The position numbers and the translations under genes are program-made. 64,000 bases of DNA. It comes from Planctomycetota bacterium. GTDB taxonomy: Bacteria; Planctomycetota; B15-G4; JADJEK01. Position 1 is the stretch's first letter, and each line of letters begins with the position of its first letter. The DNA lies in assembly GCA_016709145.1 (NCBI GenBank), contig JADJEK010000007.1, positions 268,457 through 332,456 of the forward strand, read 5' to 3'. The notes below the pieces were generated by a model that worked only from the letters and a program-made list of their open reading frames with translations, did not search any database and was not told the origin of the DNA. This document shows positions 1 through 7,639 of this stretch, piece by piece.

Positions 1-304
1 TCGACGCCGCATTCGCGATCCCGTAGCCCTGCCGCAACAGCACCTTCCCCTCGCGCGCCACCAGGACACTCCCCGACAAGCCGTTCGGGAACCGGCTGGT
101 CGACGCGCACAGTTCGTCGAGCTTCTTGCCGACCGCGCCGGCCACCACGGCTCCGTCATCACTGGGCTTGCCGTCCCCCGTCTTGCCCTTGGCACCGGGT
201 TTGGGCGGCTTGCCGGGCTTGTCGCCGGCCACGCTCGCGCCGACGACGAGGGCGCCGAGGAGCGTCAGGACGACGGCGGGAACGACGACTCGGGCGGTGC
301 GCAT
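1..304 (-). CDS. Beta-lactamase-family serine hydrolase, N-terminal part (runs off window)
   Basis: The reading frame starts at ATG 304-302 and is still open at base 1, so only about 101 N-terminal residues are present. Residues 1-25 form a signal peptide (MRT, then a Val/Leu/Ala-rich stretch, with likely cleavage after ASVA). A Lys/Gly/Pro-rich linker follows. Residues from about 78 on (SGSVLVAREGKVLLRQGYG) match the first beta-strands of class C beta-lactamase / PBP-like serine hydrolases. The catalytic SxxK would lie beyond the window, so activity cannot be judged. The protein is probably exported and may act on peptides or esters. It is divergent from etfB across a 600-bp intergenic region. 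Confidence 0.75.
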   Translation of the reverse strand, partial: MRTARVVVPAVVLTLLGALVVGASVAGDKPGKPPKPGAKGKTGDGKPSDDGAVVAGAVGKKLDELCASTSRFPNGLSGSVLVAREGKVLLRQGYGIANAAS

Positions 305-440
305 CGGCGGGCTCCTTCGAATGCGGCGGCCTCGGACGGATGTACAGAGGCACGGCAGGGCGGTTTCCGTCGGTATCGACAGAAGTTGCTGCACTCGGAG
401 CCCACCTCCGCCAAGGCGACGAACCGTCCGCCGGTCGCCG

Positions 441-778
441 ACTTTTCGCTTCGGGCGCCCGCAGTCCGGCGAGAAATCCGGCGAGCATCGACCGAGCGAG
501 AACGAACGGGGCGAGGATCGCCGACGAGGCGTATCGACGCAGGGATACGGCGAGGAGGCGCGACGAAGTCCCGTTCGTTCGCAGCCGGTCGAATGCCGTC
601 GGACTTTCTCGCTTCGGGCTGCCCGCAGTCCGGCGAGAAAGTCCGGCGAGCAGTCGACCGAGCGAGAACGAACGGGGCGAGGATCGCCGACGAGGCGTAT
701 CGACGCAGGGATACGGCGAGGAGGCGCGACGAAGTCCCGTTCGTTCGCAGCCGGTCGAATGCCGTCGGACTTTCTCGC
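441..778. repeat. Two-copy tandem repeat (166-bp period) with internal inverted repeats
   Basis: Bases 488-612 and 654-778 are identical over 125 bp (offset 166). The similarity extends left, with single-base indels, to about 441 and 603, and traces of a third copy lie at 430-440. Each unit contains an imperfect 22-bp inverted repeat (CGACCG-N6-AACGAACGGG facing CCCGTTCGTT-N6-CGGTCG) and a smaller hairpin CGTATC/GATACG in its loop. GGACTTTCTCGC (601-612) pairs with GCGAGAAAGTCC (633-644) between the copies. Open frames across it on both strands are biased-composition artefacts. The rest of the gene-free stretch 305-907 shows no gene to me; a GGGAG ribosome-binding site sits just before etfB. 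Confidence 0.85.
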
Positions 779-907
779 CGGGCTGCTAGGATCTCCGCCC
801 CTTCGCGACCAGGATCGAGGTCGGCGGGTGCGGAGCCGCGGGGCCATTCGCCCCGGCACCACACCGTCGAAGCCTCGATCGATCGCGATCCAATCCCGGG
901 AGCTCGC

Positions 908-1657
908 ATGAACTTCGTCGCGTGCGTGAAGCGCGTGCCCGACACCGCTTCCAAGATCCGAGTCGGTCCAGACGGTCGAACCATGGACCCAGCCGGTGTG
1001 ACCTACGTCGTCAATCCGTACGACGAGTTCGCGGTCGAGGAGTGCCTGCGCCTCAAGGAGAAGGTCGGCGGAACGGTCACCGTGCTCACGGTCGGCCCGG
1101 CCGACTCGTCGAAGGAACTGCGCCACTGCCTGGCCATGGGCGCCGACCGCGCCGTGTTGGTGAAGGACGATCAGCTGCAGCGTGATCCCCTGTCGACCGC
1201 GATGGCGCTCGCCGAAGCTCTGAAGCAGATCCCGCACGACGTCGTGTTCTTCGGCAAGCAGGCCGTCGACCACGACAACGCGCAGGTCGGGTTGTTGGTC
1301 GCCACGTTGCTCGACCTTCCCGCGGTCGCCGAAGTCGTCAAGGTCGAGCTCGGGTCCGGCACTGCCACGGTGCAGCGCGAGGCCGAGGGCAAGATCGAGG
1401 TCTTCGAACTGCCGGTCCCATGCGTCTTGACCGCACAGAAGGGCCTGAACGAGCCGCGCTACGCATCGCTGAAGGGCATCATGGCCGCGAAGTCGAAGAA
1501 GCTCGACGAACTCGCGGTCGCACCCGGCGAAGTGCGCATCGAGGTGCTGAAGATGGAGCCTCCGTCCGCACGGCCCGAAGGCAAGATCGTCGGTGAGGGC
1601 GCAGCGGCCGTTCCGGCGCTCGTGAAACTCCTGCGCGAAGACGCGAAGGTCCTGTGA
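908..1657 (+). CDS. etfB: Electron transfer flavoprotein beta subunit
   Basis: This 249-residue protein has the EtfB start signature (MNFVACVKRVPDT) and the typical AMP-binding region, with VDHDNAQVG at residues 118-126. EtfB pairs with EtfA to form a heterodimer carrying FAD and AMP. The dimer accepts electrons from acyl-CoA and related dehydrogenases and passes them to the quinone pool through ETF-quinone oxidoreductase. The start at ATG 908 was chosen because GGGAG lies 6 bases upstream and the family begins exactly here; the same frame is open further upstream through the repeat but has no homologous content. The stop overlaps a GTG of the downstream frame, and etfA follows at once, so the two are cotranscribed. 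Confidence 0.95.
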   Translation: MNFVACVKRVPDTASKIRVGPDGRTMDPAGVTYVVNPYDEFAVEECLRLKEKVGGTVTVLTVGPADSSKELRHCLAMGADRAVLVKDDQLQRDPLSTAMALAEALKQIPHDVVFFGKQAVDHDNAQVGLLVATLLDLPAVAEVVKVELGSGTATVQREAEGKIEVFELPVPCVLTAQKGLNEPRYASLKGIMAAKSKKLDELAVAPGEVRIEVLKMEPPSARPEGKIVGEGAAAVPALVKLLREDAKVL

Positions 1658-1680
1658 GTCCCACTGCGGAGCCCGCGAAC

Positions 1681-2667
1681 ATGAGCCACACCATCCTCGC
1701 CTTCGCCGAACAGCGCGACGGGAACCTCAAGAAGAGCGCGTTCGAAGTCGTCACGGCCGCCGCGTCGCTGGCGAAGAAGCTCGGCGGCGCCAAGGTCGTC
1801 GCGGTCGTGATCGCGACGCAATCCGTGGGCAACGCCGCCGAACTCGGCGGCTACGGCGCCGACGAAATCGTCCTCGCGTCCGGCGATGCCTTCGCCGGGT
1901 ACGCGCCCGGCGCGTACTCGCGAGCCTTGAAGGAGCTGTGCGAACAGAAGCACGCCAGCGCGCTGCTGCTGCCGCATTCGGCGCAAGGCAAGGACCTGGC
2001 GCCCCGTCTTTCGGCGCTGTTGCTCGCTCCACTCGTGGCCGATTGCGTCGGCCTCGACGTCGATGGCGGCGCTATCGTCGCGCGCCGCCCCGTCTACGCG
2101 GGCAAGGCGTTCTGGACGGTGAAGCCGAAGAGCGGGTGCTTCCTCGCGACCTTGCGTCCGAACGTGTTCACGCCGAGTAAGTCCGCCACCGCCGCCGGAA
2201 CACCGATCGCGTGGCAGCCCTCGGCACAGCGCAAGCCCCGCGTCGTGCTCAAGTCGGTGATCGCTCCCGAGGGCGCGAAGACCGTCGAGCTGACCGAAGC
2301 CGACGTGATCGTCTCCGGCGGGCGCGGCATGAAGGGACCCGAGCATTTCGCGATGCTCGAGGAACTCGCCGGAGCTCTCGGCGCGGCCGTCGGGGCATCC
2401 CGAGCCGTGGTCGACGCCGGCTGGCGACCGCACGGCGATCAGGTCGGACAGACCGGCAAGACCGTCTCCCCGAACCTCTACATCGCGTGCGCCATCTCGG
2501 GCGCGATCCAGCACCTCGCTGGCATGTCCTCGTCGCGCGTCATCGTCGCGATCAACAAGGACAAGGAAGCGCCGATCTTCAAGCTCGCGAACTACGGCAT
2601 CGTCGGCGACGTGTTCGAGATCGTGCCGGCCTTGACCGCGGAGATCCGCAAGGTCAAGGGCGCCTGA
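1681..2667 (+). CDS. etfA: Electron transfer flavoprotein alpha subunit
   Basis: At 328 residues this is the usual EtfA length. The N-terminal half is the Rossmann-like domain, and the C-terminal half is the FAD-binding domain. The latter shows SGGRGMKG near residue 211, GDQVGQTGKTVSP near 255, and the conserved IACAISGAIQHLAGM and NKDKEAPIF segments. ATG 1681 is preferred because it gives the family start MSHTILAF; an in-frame GTG at 1654 overlapping the etfB stop would add nine residues. With etfB it forms the soluble ETF for beta-oxidation-type dehydrogenases. The gene converges on purH with a 71-bp gap in which I see no strong terminator. Confidence 0.95.
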   Translation: MSHTILAFAEQRDGNLKKSAFEVVTAAASLAKKLGGAKVVAVVIATQSVGNAAELGGYGADEIVLASGDAFAGYAPGAYSRALKELCEQKHASALLLPHSAQGKDLAPRLSALLLAPLVADCVGLDVDGGAIVARRPVYAGKAFWTVKPKSGCFLATLRPNVFTPSKSATAAGTPIAWQPSAQRKPRVVLKSVIAPEGAKTVELTEADVIVSGGRGMKGPEHFAMLEELAGALGAAVGASRAVVDAGWRPHGDQVGQTGKTVSPNLYIACAISGAIQHLAGMSSSRVIVAINKDKEAPIFKLANYGIVGDVFEIVPALTAEIRKVKGA

Positions 2668-2738
2668 TCGGGCAAGCCTGACGTCGAGACCGACGCAGGG
2701 CATCGCGTCGCGTCACTCGGAAAACCGCGGCCGGTCGT

Positions 2739-4307
2739 TCAATGCCGGAAGTGGCGCACTCCGGTGAACACCATCGCGATGCCGTGCTCGTCGGCGGCGG
2801 CGATGACTTCCGGGTCCTTCACCGAACCGCCGGGCTGAACGATCGCCACGACGCCGGCATTCGCGGCCTCGTCGACGCCATCCCGGAACGGGAAGAACGC
2901 GTCGGACGCGAGAACCGCGCCGCCCGCGCGCTCACCGGCTTTGCGGACGGCGATCTGCACCGAGTCGACGCGGCTCATTTGCCCGGCACCGACGCCGACG
3001 ATCGCCTCGTCCTTCGCCAGCAGAATCGCGTTCGACTTGACGTGCTTCACGGCGAGCCAGGCGAAGCGCAGAGAACGCGCCAAAGCGTCGTCCGGCGCGC
3101 GCCGCGTCACGACCGTGAACTCGTCTTCGGCACCCTTGCGATCGGGGTCCTGGATCAGCAGTCCGCCGCGCACTTTGTGCACGTCGAGCTCCGCCAAGTC
3201 GCGTGAACCGAATCCGGTCTCCAGCAAGCGCACGTTCTTGCCCCACTTCGGGCGAGTGCAGAGCAACGTCACCGCAGCTGGTTGGAACGCCGGAGCGATG
3301 ATGCACTCGACGAACCGATTCGGTTGCGCGATGCGCTCGGCCAGCTCGACGCCCACCTCGCGATTGAACGCGAGGATGCCGCCGAACGCCGAAACGGCGT
3401 CGCCGGCGTACGCATGTTCGAACGCGTCGATCAGCGAGTCCGACACGGCCGCGCCGCACGGATTCGTGTGCTTCACCACGACCGCGGCGGGCCGTTCGTA
3501 CTCGCACGCGAGCGAGAACGCGGCGTCGCAGTCGAGGATGTTGTTGTACGAGAGATCCTTGCCGTTCAGTTGCCGCGCCGTCGACACGCTCGGCTCGCGC
3601 GCGTTCGCGAGCTTGAAGAACGCGGCTCGCTGGTGCGGGTTCTCGCCGTAGCGCAGATCGACCTTTTGCGACAACCGCAGGAAGGACGGATCGATGCCGT
3701 CTTCACCGCAGAACTCCGTACGGCGGGCCAGGAACGTGGCGATCGCCGTGTCGTACGCCGCGGTGCGCTCGAACGCCTTGCGTGCGAGCCGGCGCAACGT
3801 CGTCAGCGCCAACGAGCCCTGCGACGCCTCCATCTCGCTCGCGATCGCGGCGTAATCGTCGGGGTCGACGACGACCGCGACGTGCTCATGGTTCTTCGCC
3901 GCAGCGCGGATCAACGAGGGGCCGCCGATGTCGATGTTCTCGATCGCGTGATCGAGCGCGACGCCTTCGTCGGCCGACACTTGCTCGAACGGGTAGAGAT
4001 TGACGGCGACCAGATCGATCGGCGGCAACTCGTGCCGCTCCAACGCAGCGCGATGCGCCGGCAGATCGCGGCGCGCGAGCAAGCCGGCGAAGATCTTGGC
4101 GTGCAACGTCTTCACGCGGCCGTCGAGCATCTCGGGAAAGCCGGTGTACTGCGCGACGTCGATCACCGGCACGCCCGCTTCGCGCAATACGCGCGCGGTG
4201 TTGCCGGTGGACAGGATCTCGACTCCCATGCGAGCGAGCGCCTTGCCGAACTCGACCGCGTTGCGCTTGTCGGTCAACGAGATGAGCGCGCGTCGGACCG
4301 TCATCAT
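2739..4307 (-). CDS. purH: Bifunctional AICAR transformylase / IMP cyclohydrolase
   Basis: This 522-residue enzyme carries out the last two steps of IMP synthesis. The N-terminal MGS-like cyclohydrolase domain runs to about residue 145, opening with RRALISLTDK and carrying DGRVKTLH. The rest is AICAR formyltransferase, with the catalytic KHTNPCG motif near residue 277 and the substrate loop LRYGENPHQ. The ATG at 4307 overlaps the prfB stop (ATGA), implying translational coupling; a second ATG follows immediately. It is the last gene of the leftward operon beginning at 7506. Confidence 0.96.
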   Translation of the reverse strand: MMTVRRALISLTDKRNAVEFGKALARMGVEILSTGNTARVLREAGVPVIDVAQYTGFPEMLDGRVKTLHAKIFAGLLARRDLPAHRAALERHELPPIDLVAVNLYPFEQVSADEGVALDHAIENIDIGGPSLIRAAAKNHEHVAVVVDPDDYAAIASEMEASQGSLALTTLRRLARKAFERTAAYDTAIATFLARRTEFCGEDGIDPSFLRLSQKVDLRYGENPHQRAAFFKLANAREPSVSTARQLNGKDLSYNNILDCDAAFSLACEYERPAAVVVKHTNPCGAAVSDSLIDAFEHAYAGDAVSAFGGILAFNREVGVELAERIAQPNRFVECIIAPAFQPAAVTLLCTRPKWGKNVRLLETGFGSRDLAELDVHKVRGGLLIQDPDRKGAEDEFTVVTRRAPDDALARSLRFAWLAVKHVKSNAILLAKDEAIVGVGAGQMSRVDSVQIAVRKAGERAGGAVLASDAFFPFRDGVDEAANAGVVAIVQPGGSVKDPEVIAAADEHGIAMVFTGVRHFRH

Positions 4308-5444
4308 GCGTCGTCTCCGGCGTCTGGCGCGCCGCCCGAACTCAACGTCCCGCGAGCCTTCGCCTGCAAGAACGCGTGGATGAATGGATCGACGTCTCCG
4401 TCGAGGACACCTGCGGCATTGCCGGTTTCCATCCCTGTCCGGACATCCTTGACCAACTGGTAGGGCTGCAGCACGTAGGAGCGGATCTGGCGTCCCCACG
4501 CGATCTCGCTCTTGTCGCCGGCCAAGCCGCGCAGTTCGGCTTCGCGCTTCTGCTCCGCCAACTGGAACAGTTTCGCCTTCAGCATCTTCATGGCCGTGGC
4601 GCGGTTCTTGTGTTGGCTGCGCTCGCTCTGGCACTGCACGACGATGCCCGACGGCAGGTGCGTCAGACGGATCGCCGAGTCGGTCTTGTTGACGTGCTGA
4701 CCGCCGGCGCCACCCGCACGATACGTGTCGACGCGGAGGTCCTCGGAGCGCACCTCGACTTCGATGTCCTCGTCGAACTCTGGAGCGACGTCGACCGAGC
4801 AGAACGACGTGTGCCGACGCGCGGCCGCGTCGAACGGCGAGATACGCACGAGCCGATGGACGCCGGTCTCGCAGCGCAAGAACCCGTACGCGTACGCGCC
4901 CTTGACCAGCACCGTCGACGACTTGATGCCCGCCTCTTCGTGCCGGTTCTCGTCGATCAACTCGAGGTCGAAGCCCTTGCGCTCGGCCCAACGCACGTAC
5001 ATGCGGAACAGCATCTGCGCCCAGTCGCAGGACTCGGTGCCGCCGGCACCGGCCTGGACCGTGAGGTACGCGTTGCGTTGATCGTGCGGCCCCGACAACA
5101 GCATCGCGAACTCGAGCTTCTCGCACAGCTCGACCGCGACGCCGACGGCTTTCGCGACCTCGTCGAGGGCGGACTGCGATCCGTCCTCGGCGGCGAGCTC
5201 GTTCATCACGACCGCGTCGTCGACGGCACGCACGAGCCCTTCGTACGGCTCGAGGACCGAGCGCATGCGCTTGAGGTCGGACACCGTCGCGTTCGCGCGG
5301 TCCGTGTTGTTCCAGAAGTCCGCGGCGGCCATCTTCTCTTCGACGGCGGCGCGGTTGCGCGTCAGTTTGACGACGTCAAAGAGAGTCCCGGAGCTGAACC
5401 AATCGATCCTGGAGGTCTTGCAAGCGGCCGTCGAACTCGGTCAT
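4304..5444 (-). CDS. prfB: Peptide chain release factor 2, with +1 programmed frameshift
   Basis: RF2 decodes UGA and UAA. The start at ATG 5444 opens a 22-codon frame ending in CTT TGA C (the TGA lies at 5378-5376), the canonical prfB slippery site. Reading CTT and then slipping +1 to GAC (5377-5375) joins the long second frame, giving about 379 residues. The second frame contains the RF2 codon-reading tripeptide SPF (near residue 205) and the GGQ motif (GAGGQHVNK, near 246) that triggers peptidyl-tRNA hydrolysis. The Shine-Dalgarno-like stimulator upstream of the slip site is weak. An ATG at 5332 in the second frame could be mistaken for the start. The stop overlaps purH by 4 bp; coaC lies 132 bp upstream. 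Confidence 0.95.
5376..5381 (-). promoter_or_regulatory. prfB programmed frameshift site (CTT TGA)
   Basis: On the minus strand the zero-frame reads ...GAC TCT CTT TGA followed by C. The CUU codon slips +1 on U UGA C, the autoregulatory site used by most bacterial prfB genes. When RF2 is scarce the UGA is read slowly and frameshifting rises. A purine-rich CGGGAC sits just upstream but is a poor anti-SD match compared with the AGGGGG of E. coli. Confidence 0.92.
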
Positions 5445-5576
5445 GGGAGCGCTCCGTGGCCCGCCCTGTTCGCGGGCCGGCAGAAGCTGGGGATTCTAGG
5501 TCCGCGAATCGTGAACTCCAGCGCGGCGCCGCGGAGCTCGCGGCGATGCGACGCTCGAGCCGCGCGCGACGTGCGA

Positions 5577-6134
5577 TCAGCGCGTCGCGGCGACTCGGGC
5601 CAAAACGGCTTCGACGATGCGCTCCGGCGCGGCCAGCGCGCCGAGCCCTTCCTCGCCGCACGCGAGGCGCTTCGAAACCGGGTCGATGACGTCGAATCGC
5701 TGCCCCGCATCGAGCGCGCGCAGCGTTTCGAGATTGCGCTGCACCAGGGGGTTTTCCCACATCCGCGTGTTCATGGCCGGCGCCAACAGCACCGCCTTGT
5801 TCGGCTCCAGCGCGAGCACGAGCGCGGTCAGCGCCTCGTCGGCGAATCCGTGCGCGAGTCGCGCCAGCGTGTTCGCCGTGGTCGGCGCGATCAGCACGAG
5901 GTCGGCCCAACGCGCCCACGCGATGTGCGGGATCGATGCGTCGGTCTCGACCAGGTCGTCGATCAGCACCGGATGACCCGACAACGACGCGAAGGTCAGC
6001 GGCGTCACGAAGCGCGTGGCGTTCTTGGTCATCGCGACGCGGACTTCGACGTTTTCCTTCACGAGTCGGGACACCACGTCGGCGGCCTTGTACGCCGCGA
6101 TCCCGCCACTCACTCCGACGACGACGTGCTTCAC
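5577..6134 (-). CDS. coaC: Phosphopantothenoylcysteine decarboxylase (stand-alone)
   Basis: This 185-residue HFCD flavoprotein decarboxylates 4'-phosphopantothenoylcysteine in CoA synthesis. It shows the FMN-binding GVSGGIAAYK start, the active-site His in ASIPHI, the PAMNTRMW signature (the conserved PxMNxxMW) and the C-terminal catalytic Cys in LACGEEG. It starts with GTG overlapping the coaB stop (GTGA). In most bacteria this domain is the N-terminal half of a fused CoaBC; here it is separate and lies downstream of coaB. Confidence 0.93.
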   Translation of the reverse strand: MKHVVVGVSGGIAAYKAADVVSRLVKENVEVRVAMTKNATRFVTPLTFASLSGHPVLIDDLVETDASIPHIAWARWADLVLIAPTTANTLARLAHGFADEALTALVLALEPNKAVLLAPAMNTRMWENPLVQRNLETLRALDAGQRFDVIDPVSKRLACGEEGLGALAAPERIVEAVLARVAATR

Positions 6135-6829
6135 GCGATCCTCCCCTGCTGGGTTCCGACGTCGCCGACGATCGCGACCGCCGCATCGACCAATCCGCGC
6201 GCGAGCGCATCACGGCCGTCGAACGCGATCGACGAACCGTCGGCGCGGATCAACTCGGCGCGGTGGGCGTCCGGACCGACCTCGCTGAGCAAGTTCGCCA
6301 CCACGGCCTCGGCACCCACGCGTCGCATCGTCGCGGTCGCTCGAGCGCGCAACTCGTCGCGCGTGATTCCTGCTTCCAGCTTGAACATCACGATGGGCAC
6401 GCGCGGATGCGTGCGGCGGAATGCGTCGGCAACCTTCGGCGTCGGCTGCATGCGCACGATCAGTTCCGGCGCCGTGGACTTGATCTTGCCGTCGGTCTTC
6501 ACGGGAGCGTAGTCCGCCACCGCCGCCGCGTGGATCAGCAACATCGGCGCAGACGCGGCGTCGAACGTGCGTTGGAGCGCGTCGAGCAGCGCAGCAGCCG
6601 ACTCGAACGGGACCAGCGTGAGTCCCGGCAGGGACGGCTCGGGTGTCGCCGAGCCGAGCCCATGCAGCAAGGTCACGCGATGGCCCGCGGCGCAAAAGGC
6701 CCGCGCGACCGCGACGCCGAGTCGGCCGGTCGAGACGTTCGACACGAAGCGGACGTCGTCGATGGGTTCGCGAGTCGGCCCGGAAGTGATGGCGACGTGG
6801 AGCGGGCGCAGCGCAACACCTCGCGTCAC
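6131..6829 (-). CDS. coaB: Phosphopantothenate-cysteine ligase (stand-alone)
   Basis: This 232-residue protein matches the C-terminal synthetase half of CoaBC. Near the start it has ITSGPTREPIDDVRFVSN followed by the nucleotide-binding STGRLG, then the AAAVADY loop and the KIKS lysine motif. It activates phosphopantothenate with CTP and joins it to cysteine. I chose the GTG at 6829 because it overlaps the upstream stop in a GTGA junction and leaves only a ten-residue lead before the conserved core. It is coupled on both sides, to a secreted protein upstream and coaC downstream. Confidence 0.92.
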   Translation of the reverse strand: MTRGVALRPLHVAITSGPTREPIDDVRFVSNVSTGRLGVAVARAFCAAGHRVTLLHGLGSATPEPSLPGLTLVPFESAAALLDALQRTFDAASAPMLLIHAAAVADYAPVKTDGKIKSTAPELIVRMQPTPKVADAFRRTHPRVPIVMFKLEAGITRDELRARATATMRRVGAEAVVANLLSEVGPDAHRAELIRADGSSIAFDGRDALARGLVDAAVAIVGDVGTQQGRIA

Positions 6830-7506
6830 TGCGCGGACTGCACCGCGAGGATGTCGTCGACTTGGATGATCGCGTTCGACGCGGCCGGCTTGAGGAACCC
6901 GACGCCGAGGACCTTGCGCAGTGCCGTGTTCGGCAGCACACCGGTCAGCGTCACGGATTCGGTCCCGCCTTCGGCCTTGGCATCGGCCCACGACACGACC
7001 AATTCGAATGCCCAGTTCGAAGCCAACGACGTGCGTTCGAGGTGCAGTGCGAACTCGAGTTCGACGTTCGACGGCAGCGACGCACCGGTCGGCGAGCCGG
7101 CGACGACCAGGCTGCCGTCGACGCCCGAACCCGATGCCGGATAGAAGGCGGACGTGGGTTCGTCCGTGATCAGCCCGACTTCGAAATGGCCCTTCACCTT
7201 CGGCAACACCGAGCAGGTCAGGTCGATGCCACCGGTGGCGATCGACTTGCCCTCGGCGAACAACCCCTGCAGGAACACTTCCTGTCCAGGCGCACCGAAC
7301 ATCGCGGCGTAGCCGCCGCCACTGGTCGCGACCAACGTCAGAGCGTTCTGCCCCTTGCTCGTGAACGATCCGAGCTCGGCCTTCGGTGCCTGGGCCGATA
7401 GGTCGAACGACGCTTGGAACAGCACCGTCGAGCGGTTGCCGGCGAACGCGCCGAGAACCGCGCTGACGCCGAGAAGGCTGGTGAGGATGGGGGCGAGCAG
7501 GCGCAT
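6826..7506 (-). CDS. Secreted protein of unknown function
   Basis: This 226-residue protein has an N-terminal signal peptide (MRLLAPILTSLLG, cleavage likely after AFAG). The mature part is Gly/Ser/Thr-rich with alternating hydrophobic stretches, as in an all-beta fold, and has no cysteine pattern or catalytic motif that I recognise. It ends in a hydrophobic VDDILAV segment. It heads the coaB-coaC-prfB-purH operon, and its stop overlaps the coaB start. A TATACT at 7553-7548 on the minus strand is a likely -10 box, about 42 bases before the ATG, with no clear -35. Confidence 0.7.
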   Translation of the reverse strand: MRLLAPILTSLLGVSAVLGAFAGNRSTVLFQASFDLSAQAPKAELGSFTSKGQNALTLVATSGGGYAAMFGAPGQEVFLQGLFAEGKSIATGGIDLTCSVLPKVKGHFEVGLITDEPTSAFYPASGSGVDGSLVVAGSPTGASLPSNVELEFALHLERTSLASNWAFELVVSWADAKAEGGTESVTLTGVLPNTALRKVLGVGFLKPAASNAIIQVDDILAVQSAQ

Positions 7507-7639
7507 GAGACCTCGAGGACGGGATTCCACGTGGCGGCGCGGACCGGAGTATAGCCCTGCCCCTATCGGGAATCGCGGCGGCGTTCCTGGTTCTTTTTCC
7601 GCGTGAGGCCGAACACGTTTCGGAGCCGGAGGCGCTCGC

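Noticed and set aside
386..907. Upstream extension of etfB through the repeat region
   Set aside because: The frame is open but Arg/Ser-rich and repeated; EtfB homology and the GGGAG site begin at 908.
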